Of a stretch of DNA of 64,000 nucleotides, positions 8,219-17,367 are shown piece after piece. Origin of the DNA: Pseudomonadota bacterium (GTDB lineage: Bacteria; Pseudomonadota; Gammaproteobacteria; Burkholderiales; Thiobacteraceae); contig JAKANO010000009.1 of assembly GCA_021812385.1 (NCBI GenBank), positions 62,001 to 126,000 on the forward strand, in the 5' to 3' direction. Numbering within the stretch: position 1 is the first letter of the stretch; each line of letters begins with the position of its first letter. Below the pieces are notes generated by a model. It worked only from the letters and a program-made list of their open reading frames with translations. It did not search any database and was not told where the DNA came from. Both the position numbers and the translations under genes were made by a program.

Positions 8219-9462
8219 AGCGCCGCCATTTTTTAGGGCTGGCGGCAGTTGCCGGCTTAGCGGGCGTGGCTGGGGTTTACTGGCCGCGCCGTGGCTTGTT
8301 TAATCCCTGCCTTGCGCAATTACCCAAGGCGTTAGCGGATAGCGCGCTGGTGCGCGCGGCCTGGGACGGCATCGATGCGCACCAGGTTTGGGATTGCCAC
8401 GTCCATCTGGTCGGCATCGGCGATTCCGGTAATGATGTGTGGTCCAACCCTAAACTCGATTCGTGGTGGCATCCGCTGCAATACGCGCAGAAATTGTTTT
8501 ATCTGAATGCCGGCTGCGTGCACGAGGCGCCTGGCCGGGTGGACCAAAGCTATATCGAACGCTTGCATAACCTGGTGGATGGGCTGCGGCTCGGCGCCAA
8601 ATTAATGCTGCTCGCGTTTGATCTCAAGCATCGCGAGGATGGGCAGGCGGATCGGGAAAACAGCAGCTTCTATACCTCGAATGCGTATGCGCGCGCGATG
8701 GCGCAACAGTATCCGCGCTATTTCGAGTGGGTCGCATCGATTCACCCGTATCGCGCGGACGCTGTGACAGCCTTGGAGCAAGCGGCGCAGACCGGCGCAC
8801 GCGCGGTGAAATGGCTGCCGAATGCCATGAATATCGACCCGGCAGCGGCGCGTTGCGATGACTTTTATCGCGCCATGGCCAAGCACGATTTGCCGCTGCT
8901 GACGCATGCCGGCAAAGAACGCGCCGTATCCGGCAGCGTGGCGCAGGACAACGGCAATCCGCTTAAACTGCGGCGTGCCTTGGATTTGGGAGTGCGCGTC
9001 ATCGTGGCGCATTGCGCTTCCTTGGGCGAGGACAAGGATTTAGACCAAGGGCCAAATGGCGCGACGGTATCCAGCTTCGATTTGTTTGCGCGCATGATGC
9101 AAGAGCCGCGCTACCAGGGCCGCTTGTTCGGCGATATTTCCGCCATGACGCAATTCGACCGCGCGCCGTTTTTGAAGCAAGTGCTCGCGCGTCCGGAATG
9201 GCATGCGCGGCTCTTGAATGGCACCGACTATCCCTTGCCGGGAATTTTGCCCATCTATTCCGCGAGCAGCTTTGTCGATTTGGGTTTGCTCGCGCCAGAC
9301 GCCGTGCCGGTGCTGGACGCGATTCAAAAGCATAACCCGCTGTTGTTTGATTTCGTGCTGAAGCGCTCCTTGCTTTTGAACGGCGAGCGCTTGCCGGCAC
9401 GGATTTTTGAAACCCGCCCCTTCTTTGAGCGATCCCCACATGCCAACACTTTCCAACAATAA
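8215..9462 (+). CDS. Exported metal-dependent amidohydrolase (amidohydrolase_2 type)
   Basis: The 415-residue protein starts with KRRHFLGLAAVAGLAG, a twin-arginine-like signal, so it is probably periplasmic or membrane-held. The rest is a TIM-barrel amidohydrolase: DCHVHL (60-65) for metal ligands, then LTHAGKE, VIVAHCASLGE and NGTDYPLPG with the late Asp. The start is GTG, overlapping the aas stop by four bases, and the end overlaps the start of lplT. Tight coupling to aas and lplT points to a job in envelope lipid turnover, but the substrate is unknown. E. coli has no such gene between lplT and aas. Confidence 0.8.
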   Translation: MKRRHFLGLAAVAGLAGVAGVYWPRRGLFNPCLAQLPKALADSALVRAAWDGIDAHQVWDCHVHLVGIGDSGNDVWSNPKLDSWWHPLQYAQKLFYLNAGCVHEAPGRVDQSYIERLHNLVDGLRLGAKLMLLAFDLKHREDGQADRENSSFYTSNAYARAMAQQYPRYFEWVASIHPYRADAVTALEQAAQTGARAVKWLPNAMNIDPAAARCDDFYRAMAKHDLPLLTHAGKERAVSGSVAQDNGNPLKLRRALDLGVRVIVAHCASLGEDKDLDQGPNGATVSSFDLFARMMQEPRYQGRLFGDISAMTQFDRAPFLKQVLARPEWHARLLNGTDYPLPGILPIYSASSFVDLGLLAPDAVPVLDAIQKHNPLLFDFVLKRSLLLNGERLPARIFETRPFFERSPHANTFQQ

Positions 9463-10651
9463 ATCCACGCTATTTTCCAGCGCCATGCTCGCGGTGCTCA
9501 CCGCGCAGTTTTTATCCGCCGCCGCCGATAACGCCTTGCTGTTCGCGGCGATTGGCTTGATTAAGGCCAATGGCTTTCCGGATTATTTCGAATCCATGCT
9601 GCAAGAATTCTTTGCCGGCGCATTTATCGTACTCGCGCCTTTCGTGGGACCGTTGGCCGATGCCTATGCCAAGGGCCGCGTGATGCTGGTGGCGAATGCC
9701 ATAAAATTTCTCGGCGCTGGCGCGATGTTCCTGGGCCTGCACCCCTTGCTGGCTTATGGCATTGTCGGTCTGGGCGCGGCGGCTTATTCGCCGGCGAAAT
9801 ACGGCATCCTGAGCGAATTGGTGGCGCCCGAAAAACTGGTGCAAGCGAATGGCTTGATGGAGGGCTCGACCATCGTGGCGATTTTGCTCGGCGCGCTATT
9901 GGGCGGCTGGCTCAGCGATGTGTCGGTGCATTGGGCGCTGGGCACGGTGGCGGCATTGTATGCGGTGGCCGCATTGGCGAATCTGCGCATTCCGAAGATG
10001 CCGGCCGCGCATCCGTTGGAGAAGTTTAATGTGTTGGCCTTGGCGCGTGATTTTTGGCGCGCCTTGAAGCAATTGTTTCGCCATCCCGATGCGCGCTTTG
10101 CGGTGCTCGGCACCAGCTTGTTTTGGGGCAGCGGCAGCACCTTGCGCTTCATGTTGGTGGCGTGGGTGCCGGTGGCGCTGGCCATCGATAACAACCATAC
10201 CGCCGCCAATTTGAACGGCGTGGTGGCGATTGGCATTGCGCTCGGCGCGGCCTTGGCGGCGCGCTGGGTCAATTTGCAATCGGTGAATCGCGCCTTGATC
10301 GCCGGCTTGTTGCTCGGCCTCGGCGTGTGGATATTCGCCGGCGCGTCGAATTTATATCTCGCGGTCGCGCTGTTGGTGATCATCGGCGCTTGCGGTGGGT
10401 TTTATGTGGTGCCCTTGAATGCGCTATTGCAAGAGCGCGGCCACGAGACGGTCGGTTCCGGCCACGCCATCGCGGTGCAGAATTTTAGCGAAGGTGTGGC
10501 CATGCTCACTTTAGTCGGCGCTTTTACCGCAGCGCGCAAAGCGGAGTTGGATGTGATCGCCTTAGCGCAAGGGTTCGGCATCGCGATCATGGTGCTCATG
10601 GCCTTACTCACCGTGGCCAGGCTGACGCGCTGGAAAAGCGCACCGCAATAG
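9440..10651 (+). CDS. lplT: Lysophospholipid transporter LplT (MFS)
   Basis: A 403-residue major facilitator with about 12 hydrophobic segments. The N-terminal stretch LTAQFLSAAADNALLFAAI and the later AAYSPAKYGILSELV and GLMEGSTI segments are typical of LplT. It flips lysophospholipids from the outer to the inner leaflet of the inner membrane, and Aas then re-acylates them. I chose the ATG at 9440, inside the end of the amidohydrolase gene, rather than the TTG at 9407, because the protein then starts close to the first helix as in relatives. Confidence 0.9.
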   Translation: MPTLSNNKSTLFSSAMLAVLTAQFLSAAADNALLFAAIGLIKANGFPDYFESMLQEFFAGAFIVLAPFVGPLADAYAKGRVMLVANAIKFLGAGAMFLGLHPLLAYGIVGLGAAAYSPAKYGILSELVAPEKLVQANGLMEGSTIVAILLGALLGGWLSDVSVHWALGTVAALYAVAALANLRIPKMPAAHPLEKFNVLALARDFWRALKQLFRHPDARFAVLGTSLFWGSGSTLRFMLVAWVPVALAIDNNHTAANLNGVVAIGIALGAALAARWVNLQSVNRALIAGLLLGLGVWIFAGASNLYLAVALLVIIGACGGFYVVPLNALLQERGHETVGSGHAIAVQNFSEGVAMLTLVGAFTAARKAELDVIALAQGFGIAIMVLMALLTVARLTRWKSAPQ

Positions 10652-10680
10652 CCGTACTCAAATACGGTTTTGCTTCTTTA
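10652..10680 (+). terminator. Possible weak terminator after lplT
   Basis: A 5-bp stem CCGTA / TACGG with a 6-base loop is followed by a T-rich stretch (TTTTGCTTCTTT), immediately after the lplT stop codon. The stem is short, so confidence is modest. Confidence 0.45.
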
Positions 10681-10818
10681 ATCTCAACATGATTAGTCAA
10701 AATGTCGCCAAGCGTCGCAGCTAGAAGGGCGGATTAGGCTTAATTTAAGCTATGTCAGCAGGGTCTTATGCTGGCATGATTTCTGCTGATAAATCGCTAA
10801 TCCCTATTATTTGCACAG

Positions 10819-12549
10819 ATGAGCATGCTTAAATTCCTGGCCACGATCGGCGCAAGATCCACCCACCCCTTGACGAACTTGGATGCCATCACGCGTTGGA
10901 TGGGCACTTTGCCCATGGGCGATAGCGTCAAGGCGATCGAGGCGCTGACGATTCAAATCAAGGAATTTATTGATCAGCGCCAAGTCCTGACCAAGGAGCG
11001 CTTAGCGGTGTTGAACGCGCTCGATGAAGGCGCGCAAGATATGCTCGAAATACTGCGCAACCAATATCTGCAAAACCCGCGCATGTCGCGCGTGGTTGAA
11101 AGCCGTTTGTGGAACACCGTGAACGGCTATCACCAGGAAATTCTGCGCGCCTATCATTCGTACATCATGGAATACATCGGTAACCCAAGCGGCAGCAAAA
11201 TCGCCGCTGCTATTCCAGGATTGACGGCGCGCGCACTCTGGTATTTCGGGCTGGATGCCAAGTGGAGCTACTACCGCTATACGCAGGCCAATCCCAAGTT
11301 GTGGAAGCGCATGCACAATCTATATCACTTCGCGGAGTATGAAGAGTTCGAAACACGCGCATTGAAGCTGTACGCGAACGACCAAAATGAGACCAGCATT
11401 ACCCAGCTTTATCTGGAATCTTTAATGCTGGAGACGCTGAATACCGGCAGCCTCACGCCGCGCCAGATCCACTTGATCGAGCGCTGGATGCCGATGTTGG
11501 TGCGCGGCATTCGCTTGGAGCAGGCGTACAAACAAGAGCGCCACGTGTTCTACGTCAACTTGGAAGAAAATCACGGCGCGCGGCGCGTGCGGCGCGTCGA
11601 GCCAGGCGAAGCCATGCGCTATTGGGAAACCTATGGGCTCAAGGAAAAGCTCGATGAATTGCGCAGCCAGATTTCGGTCGGCGCGCTACCGGTCAAGCTG
11701 GGACTCACGGAAGATTGCCGGGTGCCGGCCTGCCTGGAGTTGCTGGAGCGGATTACTTATTTTTGGTCGCCGACCGGCCTAAAGCGCCGGCAGCGTAGCT
11801 TCGAACGAAAAAACGCCATGCACTCGATTGATGTGGTGCGTGGACTGAACGATATTTGCTTGAATGTGCGTGCCGACAATTTGAAAGCGCTGAAGTCCCA
11901 AGCTGCGGAGCCGTTGGACGGGCTCAGCTACGATGAGATGGTCGATGTGCATCTATATGGTTTCGTGACCAAGCGCACCCAAGCCAAAGTGGGGCAAGAC
12001 AAGGTGGAGCAGGGCAAGGATGAAAGCATCGAGCATGTCATCGCGCATGAGCGCTGGGTAATGGAAAACGAGAGCGAGGGCGGCTATGGCGCGCACCTCA
12101 CCGACCAGGCCGATGATTGGGTGCGCCTCGGTAAGCTGGTGGGCATCAGGCCGGAGAAAAAGGGACACTGGAACATCGGCGTTATTCGGCGCATGCGCCG
12201 CACGCAGCCGAATCAGCAATACATCGGTATTGAAGTGATCGTGGAGCGTCCCATGGCGCTGATGTTGCGCGCGGAAAAATCGGAACAGCGGCCGCTCAGC
12301 GTTGATGGCATCGATACACTGGATATCAAAATGCCGTTCCCCGCCCTATTCCTGAAGAGTGCAGGCGCAACGGCGCAAACCGATGCGCTGATCTTGCAAA
12401 GCGCGGAATTCGCCAGCGGCCGTGAACTGTGGTTTAGCGTGCGCAGCACGACTTACCACATTCGTTTGAAACACGCGCTGGAACATGGCGACGATTGGCT
12501 GCGCGCTTCGTTCGAAGTCGTGGCCAAGCACGCCGCAAAAAACAGCTAA
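10819..12549 (+). CDS. Unknown protein with PilZ-like core, paralogue of the 13281-14915 gene
   Basis: A 576-residue soluble protein with no signal or membrane segment. The N-terminal ~300 residues look alpha-helical. RSFER (326-330) fits the RxxxR motif of PilZ domains, and NESEGG (417-422) inside WVMENESEGGYG fits (D/N)xSxxG. These are followed by GVIRRMRR and QYIGIEV (468-474), like the late PilZ strands. The ~90-residue gap between the two motifs is longer than in ordinary PilZ domains. It aligns end to end with the product of 13281-14915, for example in the helical DCRxPxCL segment and GIRPEK. The stop abuts that of the convergent esterase gene. A c-di-GMP effector role is an inference. 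Confidence 0.75.
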   Translation: MSMLKFLATIGARSTHPLTNLDAITRWMGTLPMGDSVKAIEALTIQIKEFIDQRQVLTKERLAVLNALDEGAQDMLEILRNQYLQNPRMSRVVESRLWNTVNGYHQEILRAYHSYIMEYIGNPSGSKIAAAIPGLTARALWYFGLDAKWSYYRYTQANPKLWKRMHNLYHFAEYEEFETRALKLYANDQNETSITQLYLESLMLETLNTGSLTPRQIHLIERWMPMLVRGIRLEQAYKQERHVFYVNLEENHGARRVRRVEPGEAMRYWETYGLKEKLDELRSQISVGALPVKLGLTEDCRVPACLELLERITYFWSPTGLKRRQRSFERKNAMHSIDVVRGLNDICLNVRADNLKALKSQAAEPLDGLSYDEMVDVHLYGFVTKRTQAKVGQDKVEQGKDESIEHVIAHERWVMENESEGGYGAHLTDQADDWVRLGKLVGIRPEKKGHWNIGVIRRMRRTQPNQQYIGIEVIVERPMALMLRAEKSEQRPLSVDGIDTLDIKMPFPALFLKSAGATAQTDALILQSAEFASGRELWFSVRSTTYHIRLKHALEHGDDWLRASFEVVAKHAAKNS

Positions 12550-13224
12550 CTAATCCACCAATACGCCGCTGAGCCAGTGGCCGATATCGGCAATTTCTGC
12601 GCTGCTCACCGTATGCGCCATCGGATAGCGATGCCATTCGACGGCGTAGCCTAATTGCGTGAGGGTATCGCGCGATGCGCTGGCAAAAGCGTAGGGTACG
12701 ATGTCGTCCTGCGTGCCGTGCGCCATGAAAATCGGCAGCGTGCGATTCGCTGCGCTGGCCTGCTCCGGCAACTGCGCTTTTAGGCCCAGGTAAGAAGATA
12801 GAATCAGCGCGCCCGCCAAGGGTTCGGGATAGCGCAAGGCGCAATTCAGCGCGACATTCCCGCCTTGCGAAAAACCGGCAAGCACGATGTGTTGCGCAGC
12901 AACGCCGCGTGCGAGTTCGCGCGCGATCAGTTGCTCGACATAATGCATCGATTCACGCAGCCCCACCTCATCTTCCGCTGCCTGATCGTGCAAGCCCACG
13001 ATGTCGTACCAAGACGGCATGATATAGCCCGCATTGAGGGTCACGGCTTGTTCCGGCGCATGGGGGAAGACAAAACGTGTTGGGGGCAAATGCGCCCCTT
13101 TAAGTTCGTCGACAATGGGTAAAAAATCGTAGCCATTCGCGCCTAGTCCATGCAACCAAATCACGCTGTGGTGGGCGGGTTCGCGGGTGACGACTTCCAA
13201 GGGAGGCTGGTAATTGAGCGGCAT
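12550..13224 (-). CDS. Carboxylesterase / phospholipase of the alpha/beta hydrolase fold
   Basis: The 224-residue protein belongs to the PF02230 group (acyl-protein thioesterase-like carboxylesterases). WLHGLGANGYDF near the N-terminus is the oxyanion region, GFSQGGN is the nucleophile elbow, MAHGTQDDIVP contains the catalytic Asp, and MAHTVS contains the catalytic His. The usual family length is 210-230. I chose the ATG at 13224; a TTG two codons earlier is possible. It is convergent with the 10819 gene and lies between the two PilZ-like paralogues, downstream of the 13281 gene on the same strand. Confidence 0.9.
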   Translation of the reverse strand: MPLNYQPPLEVVTREPAHHSVIWLHGLGANGYDFLPIVDELKGAHLPPTRFVFPHAPEQAVTLNAGYIMPSWYDIVGLHDQAAEDEVGLRESMHYVEQLIARELARGVAAQHIVLAGFSQGGNVALNCALRYPEPLAGALILSSYLGLKAQLPEQASAANRTLPIFMAHGTQDDIVPYAFASASRDTLTQLGYAVEWHRYPMAHTVSSAEIADIGHWLSGVLVD

Positions 13225-13280
13225 ATACAAGTTAGAGCGGCATTGCCGAAGGCGCTCGGCGCTAGGGGGTTACTAGGGGG

Positions 13281-14915
13281 TTAATGGTGTCGCGCGAGCA
13301 CGTCGAATGCAACCCGGCAATAGTCTTCGGCTTCTTCGACAATCTTTTGCAGGCGGATGGTGTAGGTTTTGCCTTGCGCTTTCAGTTGCAGCAAGTGGCC
13401 TAACTGCACGTTGCTGCAGGGCAGCAGCAGGCTGCGCGCAATTTGCGCTTGCGGCATTTCCAACAAATAGATGGCTTCTATATGCTCTTTGTTCGGCGCA
13501 TCGCTGCCCGGGAGCGGATGCAACTCAACCGGAATCGGCGTTTGGCACAAGGTTTCAATCCCGACATAAGTCTTGCTGGTGGGATTTTTATTCATGCGCC
13601 GCACCGCACCAATCAGGAAGTGCGGCGCTTTTTCCGGTTTTAGGCCGATCAGGGTGCCGATCCGCAAGCCGCCATGCCCGGTAGGGTTGAACGTGACGCC
13701 ATAGCCGGAGACGCTTTCGTTTTCCATGATCCATTGATCCAGCACCGGCTCAAACAATTCCTCATTGCCTTGGGTGTTCATGTCGATGGGTGTGCCGCCC
13801 ACGGTATACCCCATGACTTGGTAGCCAATCATTTCACCCTTGGGTTTGCGCTTTATTTTTGCGCCGGGCTTCAGGTGCGCAATAATGTCGCGCAAGCCTT
13901 GCACGACATGCACGACTTTAACGTTAGGCGTGCGCTCGTGTTTGCGGCGCACATCTTTTTTCGACCAGCGGCGCTCTAGCGTTTCAATCAGATCCAGGCA
14001 TTGCGGCAGGCGGCATTCCTCGCCGAGCCCAAGGCGCGCCGGCAACTCGCCGGCCTTGAGTTGCTCAATGGTTTTTTCCATCGTGACCATCAGCAGGCCC
14101 ACGCCCCAGTAACGATATTTTTCGCCCAACATGTTGCGGCGCAGGCTGCGCGCGGGTTTCGTGTCGCCCAGATTCACCGCATACAACTGGCGGTGCGGGC
14201 GGAATTCATGCTCCAGGGTCAGACTCTTGGCCCAAGTGTCCAGCCATTGATCGAGTTGGTGAATTTGCAGTGGCTGCAAACTTTCCGGATTGGCTAAAAA
14301 CAGCATCAGCGGCTGCATGTATTCGGACAAGCAATTGGTTTCCAGCGTGCTGTCGGGGAATAACTTGAGCGCGGTTTTATCGAAATTTTCGCGTTCGGAA
14401 AACAGGTAAAGCCGGTGTAAATTGCGCCACACCGCACCTTCGACCGGCAGGTAGCGCAGATGCGCCCACTTGGCCTGCATGGCATAGAAATGCAATGCGC
14501 GTGCCGTAATGATGTGAATGGTTGGCCAGAGCTTGGTAATCGGATCCTGGGCGAAATTGCGAATGCAGATTTGGTAGGCCACGGCCATTTCGTCCCAAAA
14601 TGCGAGGATGGTCTGCAAGTAGGAGCGTGCTATGGCGTGATGATCGTTGGTAGTGGCGAGATAGTCGCGGCATAAGTTGTTTTGTAAACCTTGCGCTTTC
14701 TCATTCAGGTACATGCAGACCCGAATCCGCTCCTTGAGCGGCATTTTTTTGTTTTCGTTGATGGAAGATAGGGCGCGCACGATTTCAATGTGCGCACGAT
14801 GCACGTCCGCCAGCGGCAACTCCTGCACCCAAATGGTCGCGGATTTCAGGTCGCCGACTGGGTCGTCGGTCTTTTTGCGCAAGATCGCGTTAATGAGTCC
14901 GCTAAAGTCAAACAT
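13281..14915 (-). CDS. Unknown protein with PilZ-like core, paralogue of the 10819-12549 gene
   Basis: A 544-residue soluble protein that aligns over its whole length with the product of 10819-12549. RKHER (324-328) fits RxxxR, and NESVSG (399-404) in WIMENESVSGYG fits (D/N)xSxxG. GAVRRMNK and TYVGIE (449-454) follow, then a C-terminal strand-rich part ending YCRVAFDVLARHH. The N-terminal half has the shared segments LPARLGLGEECRLPQCL and RALHFYAMQAKW. The two genes are on opposite strands and converge on the esterase gene, so they are likely an old inverted duplication. Function is not known. Confidence 0.75.
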   Translation of the reverse strand: MFDFSGLINAILRKKTDDPVGDLKSATIWVQELPLADVHRAHIEIVRALSSINENKKMPLKERIRVCMYLNEKAQGLQNNLCRDYLATTNDHHAIARSYLQTILAFWDEMAVAYQICIRNFAQDPITKLWPTIHIITARALHFYAMQAKWAHLRYLPVEGAVWRNLHRLYLFSERENFDKTALKLFPDSTLETNCLSEYMQPLMLFLANPESLQPLQIHQLDQWLDTWAKSLTLEHEFRPHRQLYAVNLGDTKPARSLRRNMLGEKYRYWGVGLLMVTMEKTIEQLKAGELPARLGLGEECRLPQCLDLIETLERRWSKKDVRRKHERTPNVKVVHVVQGLRDIIAHLKPGAKIKRKPKGEMIGYQVMGYTVGGTPIDMNTQGNEELFEPVLDQWIMENESVSGYGVTFNPTGHGGLRIGTLIGLKPEKAPHFLIGAVRRMNKNPTSKTYVGIETLCQTPIPVELHPLPGSDAPNKEHIEAIYLLEMPQAQIARSLLLPCSNVQLGHLLQLKAQGKTYTIRLQKIVEEAEDYCRVAFDVLARHH

Positions 14916-15095
14916 GATGCCAAAAGACTAAGGAATGGATAGGGATGTGAATTTATTGTAATCCTGGAGAATACTAATGCAGGATGGGGGTGAGAGCAAT
15001 AGTGCGCTGGCAATTGCAGCACATATAGGCGTTATATTGTATTCCAGGGGCATGGCCTTGACCAAGCTAGCCATGCACAGGGAGGAATGCGGCAG

Positions 15096-15902
15096 TTACT
15101 GCTTGTCTTTGAGCAAGCGCTGAATAATGCCGGCTTCGTCGGCCGGATTGAAAGAGTAGGGATAGAGCGAAGTTTCTTCTTTAGCCTTTTCCATCATGCC
15201 GCCGAATTTGCGTAACTGGATTTCTACGTAATCGGTTTCCAAGCGCAGCAGCACGGCTGGGGCTTTAACCCGCGGGCATTGGCGCTCGTTACCGACTTGG
15301 CGAAAGCCCAGCATGCGCTGGTAGAACGGCACATGGCGCGGATTGACTTCGATCAGGATATCGGTGCAACCATGCAGTTGCCGTGCATGAATGTAGGCAA
15401 TATGAAATAGCGAAGCCAATACGTTGCGGGAACTGACGCTCTGGTCGATGGCCAGTTTGGTGATTTCGCATAGCACGCGGCCTTGGGCGCGCAGTTCATC
15501 GATTTCGCACGGATACATGGCGGAAGCCGATAAACCTTCTGCTGAGTCGATACCCAAGGTCAATGTCCCGATGGCATGTTCAGCGGAAAACACCGACAGG
15601 CAAATATTATTCGGGGCATGTTTGACCGTGCTGGAATGTGTTTCATAACCGCGCCAGGAATACATCTTGCGGATCAGCAAATTGGCGGAATGCGCATGTT
15701 CGGTATCGCGGGTCAGGCGGATTTTGAATTTTTGCTGCGCCATTTGCACGCTATTCAGCGCTTCCCCCAGTGGGTTTGCGCACATGGGCTGCAAATAGGA
15801 ATGGCCGTCAATGGAAATAATGGTATTGGCGCCAATGTCAGGCTTCCGCTTTGGTGCAGCGGCTTTGGGGAGGATTCCTAACATTTCGACATCCTTCGTC
15901 AT
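15096..15902 (-). CDS. FeeM-type N-acyl amino acid synthase (GNAT-like)
   Basis: The 268-residue protein looks like the FeeM / exosortase-associated acyltransferase group, a relative of acyl-homoserine-lactone synthases. Visible are FKIRLTRDTEHAHSANLLI at the start of the domain, GTLTLGIDSAEGL, CEITKLAID (the acidic strand), and VNPRHVPFYQRMLGFRQVG at the end of the GNAT fold. FeeM joins acyl-ACP to an amino acid. The start may be the ATG at 15884, which has AAGGA before it, rather than the ATG at 15902. It is a single gene with ~190 bases of AT-rich DNA on each side; no exosortase or PEP-CTERM gene is seen in the window. Confidence 0.72.
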   Translation of the reverse strand: MTKDVEMLGILPKAAAPKRKPDIGANTIISIDGHSYLQPMCANPLGEALNSVQMAQQKFKIRLTRDTEHAHSANLLIRKMYSWRGYETHSSTVKHAPNNICLSVFSAEHAIGTLTLGIDSAEGLSASAMYPCEIDELRAQGRVLCEITKLAIDQSVSSRNVLASLFHIAYIHARQLHGCTDILIEVNPRHVPFYQRMLGFRQVGNERQCPRVKAPAVLLRLETDYVEIQLRKFGGMMEKAKEETSLYPYSFNPADEAGIIQRLLKDKQ

Positions 15903-15958
15903 AAAGGGGTGTGCTTGATTTTAGTCGCAATGATTATGCCAAGACCAACAATGTTCAT

Positions 15959-15974
15959 TAAGGTGCGAACCTTA
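15959..15974. promoter_or_regulatory. Inverted repeat upstream of the FeeM-like gene
   Basis: A perfect palindrome TAAGGT-GCGA-ACCTTA lies 57 bases before the possible start at 15902, in the 200-base AT-rich gap 15903-16102. It could be an operator for the FeeM-like gene. Nothing else in this gap is identifiable apart from a short ATACAT/ATGTAT repeat. Confidence 0.25.
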
Positions 15975-16102
15975 GTGCTTGTTGTTTCTAACAAAATCTT
16001 ACAGTTAAAGCGCATGGTTTGCCACTATTAAGTCCATAATACATTTATATGTATGCCGAGAATATGACAAAAAACGTCATTTAATGCACATTCCAGGCAA
16101 TC

Positions 16103-16651
16103 TCATGCAGGCTTTTGGGCTGATTTAGGCCGAAAAGCCTGTATTACATCCGGGTTGGTTTCAATGTACGGTCCACCAATTAAATCAATGCAATAGGGCA
16201 CGGCGGCAAATACGCCGTCCAAGGTTTCCTTAATCGCTTTCGGTTGCCCTGGCAAATTTAAAATCAAGCACTTGCCGCGCGTCACGCCCACCTGTCGCGA
16301 CAGGATAGCGGTCGGTACATATTTCAGGCTAACAGCGCGCATTTGTTCGCCGAAACCATCCAGCACCCGATGCGCGATGGCCAGCGTCGCATCCGGCGTC
16401 ACATCGCGCGGTGCGGGGCCGGTGCCGCCGGTGGTGAGAATCAGGTTGCAACCGATGACATCGACCAAGTCGACCAAGGTTTGTTCGATCAAAGCTTGTT
16501 CATCCGGGATGAGGCGCGTTTCCACGCGCCATGTTGAACTAATGGCGGCGCCTAACCAGTCTTTCAAGGCGGGGATGCCTTTATCCTCGTAGACACCAAG
16601 GCTTGCGCGATCACTCACGCTGACTAAACCAACCAGCAACTCCTGCGTCAT
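16103..16651 (-). CDS. mog: Molybdopterin adenylyltransferase (Mog)
   Basis: The 182-residue protein is of normal length for MogA. VGLVSVSDRAS opens the fold, TTGGTGPAPRDVTPDAT (73-89) is the MoCF/MogA nucleotide and molybdopterin site, and LNLPGQPKAI is the second conserved loop. The enzyme adenylates molybdopterin before molybdenum insertion in cofactor synthesis. It lies downstream of darP on the same strand, with 112 bases between. Confidence 0.93.
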   Translation of the reverse strand: MTQELLVGLVSVSDRASLGVYEDKGIPALKDWLGAAISSTWRVETRLIPDEQALIEQTLVDLVDVIGCNLILTTGGTGPAPRDVTPDATLAIAHRVLDGFGEQMRAVSLKYVPTAILSRQVGVTRGKCLILNLPGQPKAIKETLDGVFAAVPYCIDLIGGPYIETNPDVIQAFRPKSAQKPA

Positions 16652-16763
16652 AATGTACGTACCTTAGAACAGTTTATTTGCCATCGGCAATCAATAAATC
16701 GGCGCCAAAACTGCACGCTTTGTTTAAGTCGGTGCCGCAGCAGAAAATTTTGCCAGATTAAAT

Positions 16764-17267
16764 TTATGACAGGTCGTCTTGCGGTGACGCTTGCAGGGTC
16801 TCGCGCAGCCAACGAAACAGCGCGCGATAATTCGCCGGCGGGCGGTTCGCGGCTTGCTCTTTGCGCGTGTTGCGGATCAGGGTGCGTAGTTGCTGTGCAT
16901 CGCAACCGGGGTACGCACTGAGAAATTCGCTGAGCGAGGTATCATCCGCCAGCAATCGTTTGCGCCAGTTTTCGATATGGTGCAAGCGCGCGGTTTCTTG
17001 ATCGTTCACGCCATTCCAGGCATCGAGCTGCTGCTGAATCGGCTCCGCATCGACGCCGCGCATGATCTTGCCGATAAATTGCATTTGCCGCCGTATGGCT
17101 TCGTGACTGGTCAGGCGCCGGGCTTCCAGCACGGCGTCGAGCAATTGTTCCGGAAGATTCAATTGCTCGATCTGGGATTTTTTCAGCGTGACGATCTCTG
17201 CGCCAATTTTTTGCAAGGCGTTCATTTCTTGCTTGCGCTTGGTTTTGCTAGGGCCTTCTTCTTCCAT
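16764..17267 (-). CDS. darP: Ribosome-associated protein DarP (YjgA, DUF615)
   Basis: The 167-residue protein is basic and helical, with the family signature KTKRKQEMNALQKIGAEIV near the start, ARRLTSHEAIRRQMQFIGKIMR in the middle, and RTLIRNTRKEQ and YRALFRWLRE near the end. DarP binds late 50S assembly intermediates. It is divergent from pmbA, a pairing (yjgA-pmbA) seen widely in proteobacteria; the 100-base gap should hold both promoters. Confidence 0.92.
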   Translation of the reverse strand: MEEEGPSKTKRKQEMNALQKIGAEIVTLKKSQIEQLNLPEQLLDAVLEARRLTSHEAIRRQMQFIGKIMRGVDAEPIQQQLDAWNGVNDQETARLHHIENWRKRLLADDTSLSEFLSAYPGCDAQQLRTLIRNTRKEQAANRPPANYRALFRWLRETLQASPQDDLS

Positions 17268-17367
17268 GGTGTTCTCGCGGGATGCGTCTAGGCATCGCCC
17301 AGGGCGGTCAAAGTTGCTATGATAACCACTTTTTTCGACTTCGCTTGCAAGCCGTCAGAAAGTAGCC

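Noticed and set aside
14932-15095. CATGGC/GCCATG stem after the FeeM-like gene as terminator
   Set aside because: The loop is long and no T-run follows on the minus strand.
15984-16080. Possible small RNA or promoter in the AT-rich gap before the FeeM gene
   Set aside because: No terminator or clear box pair was found; only short repeats.
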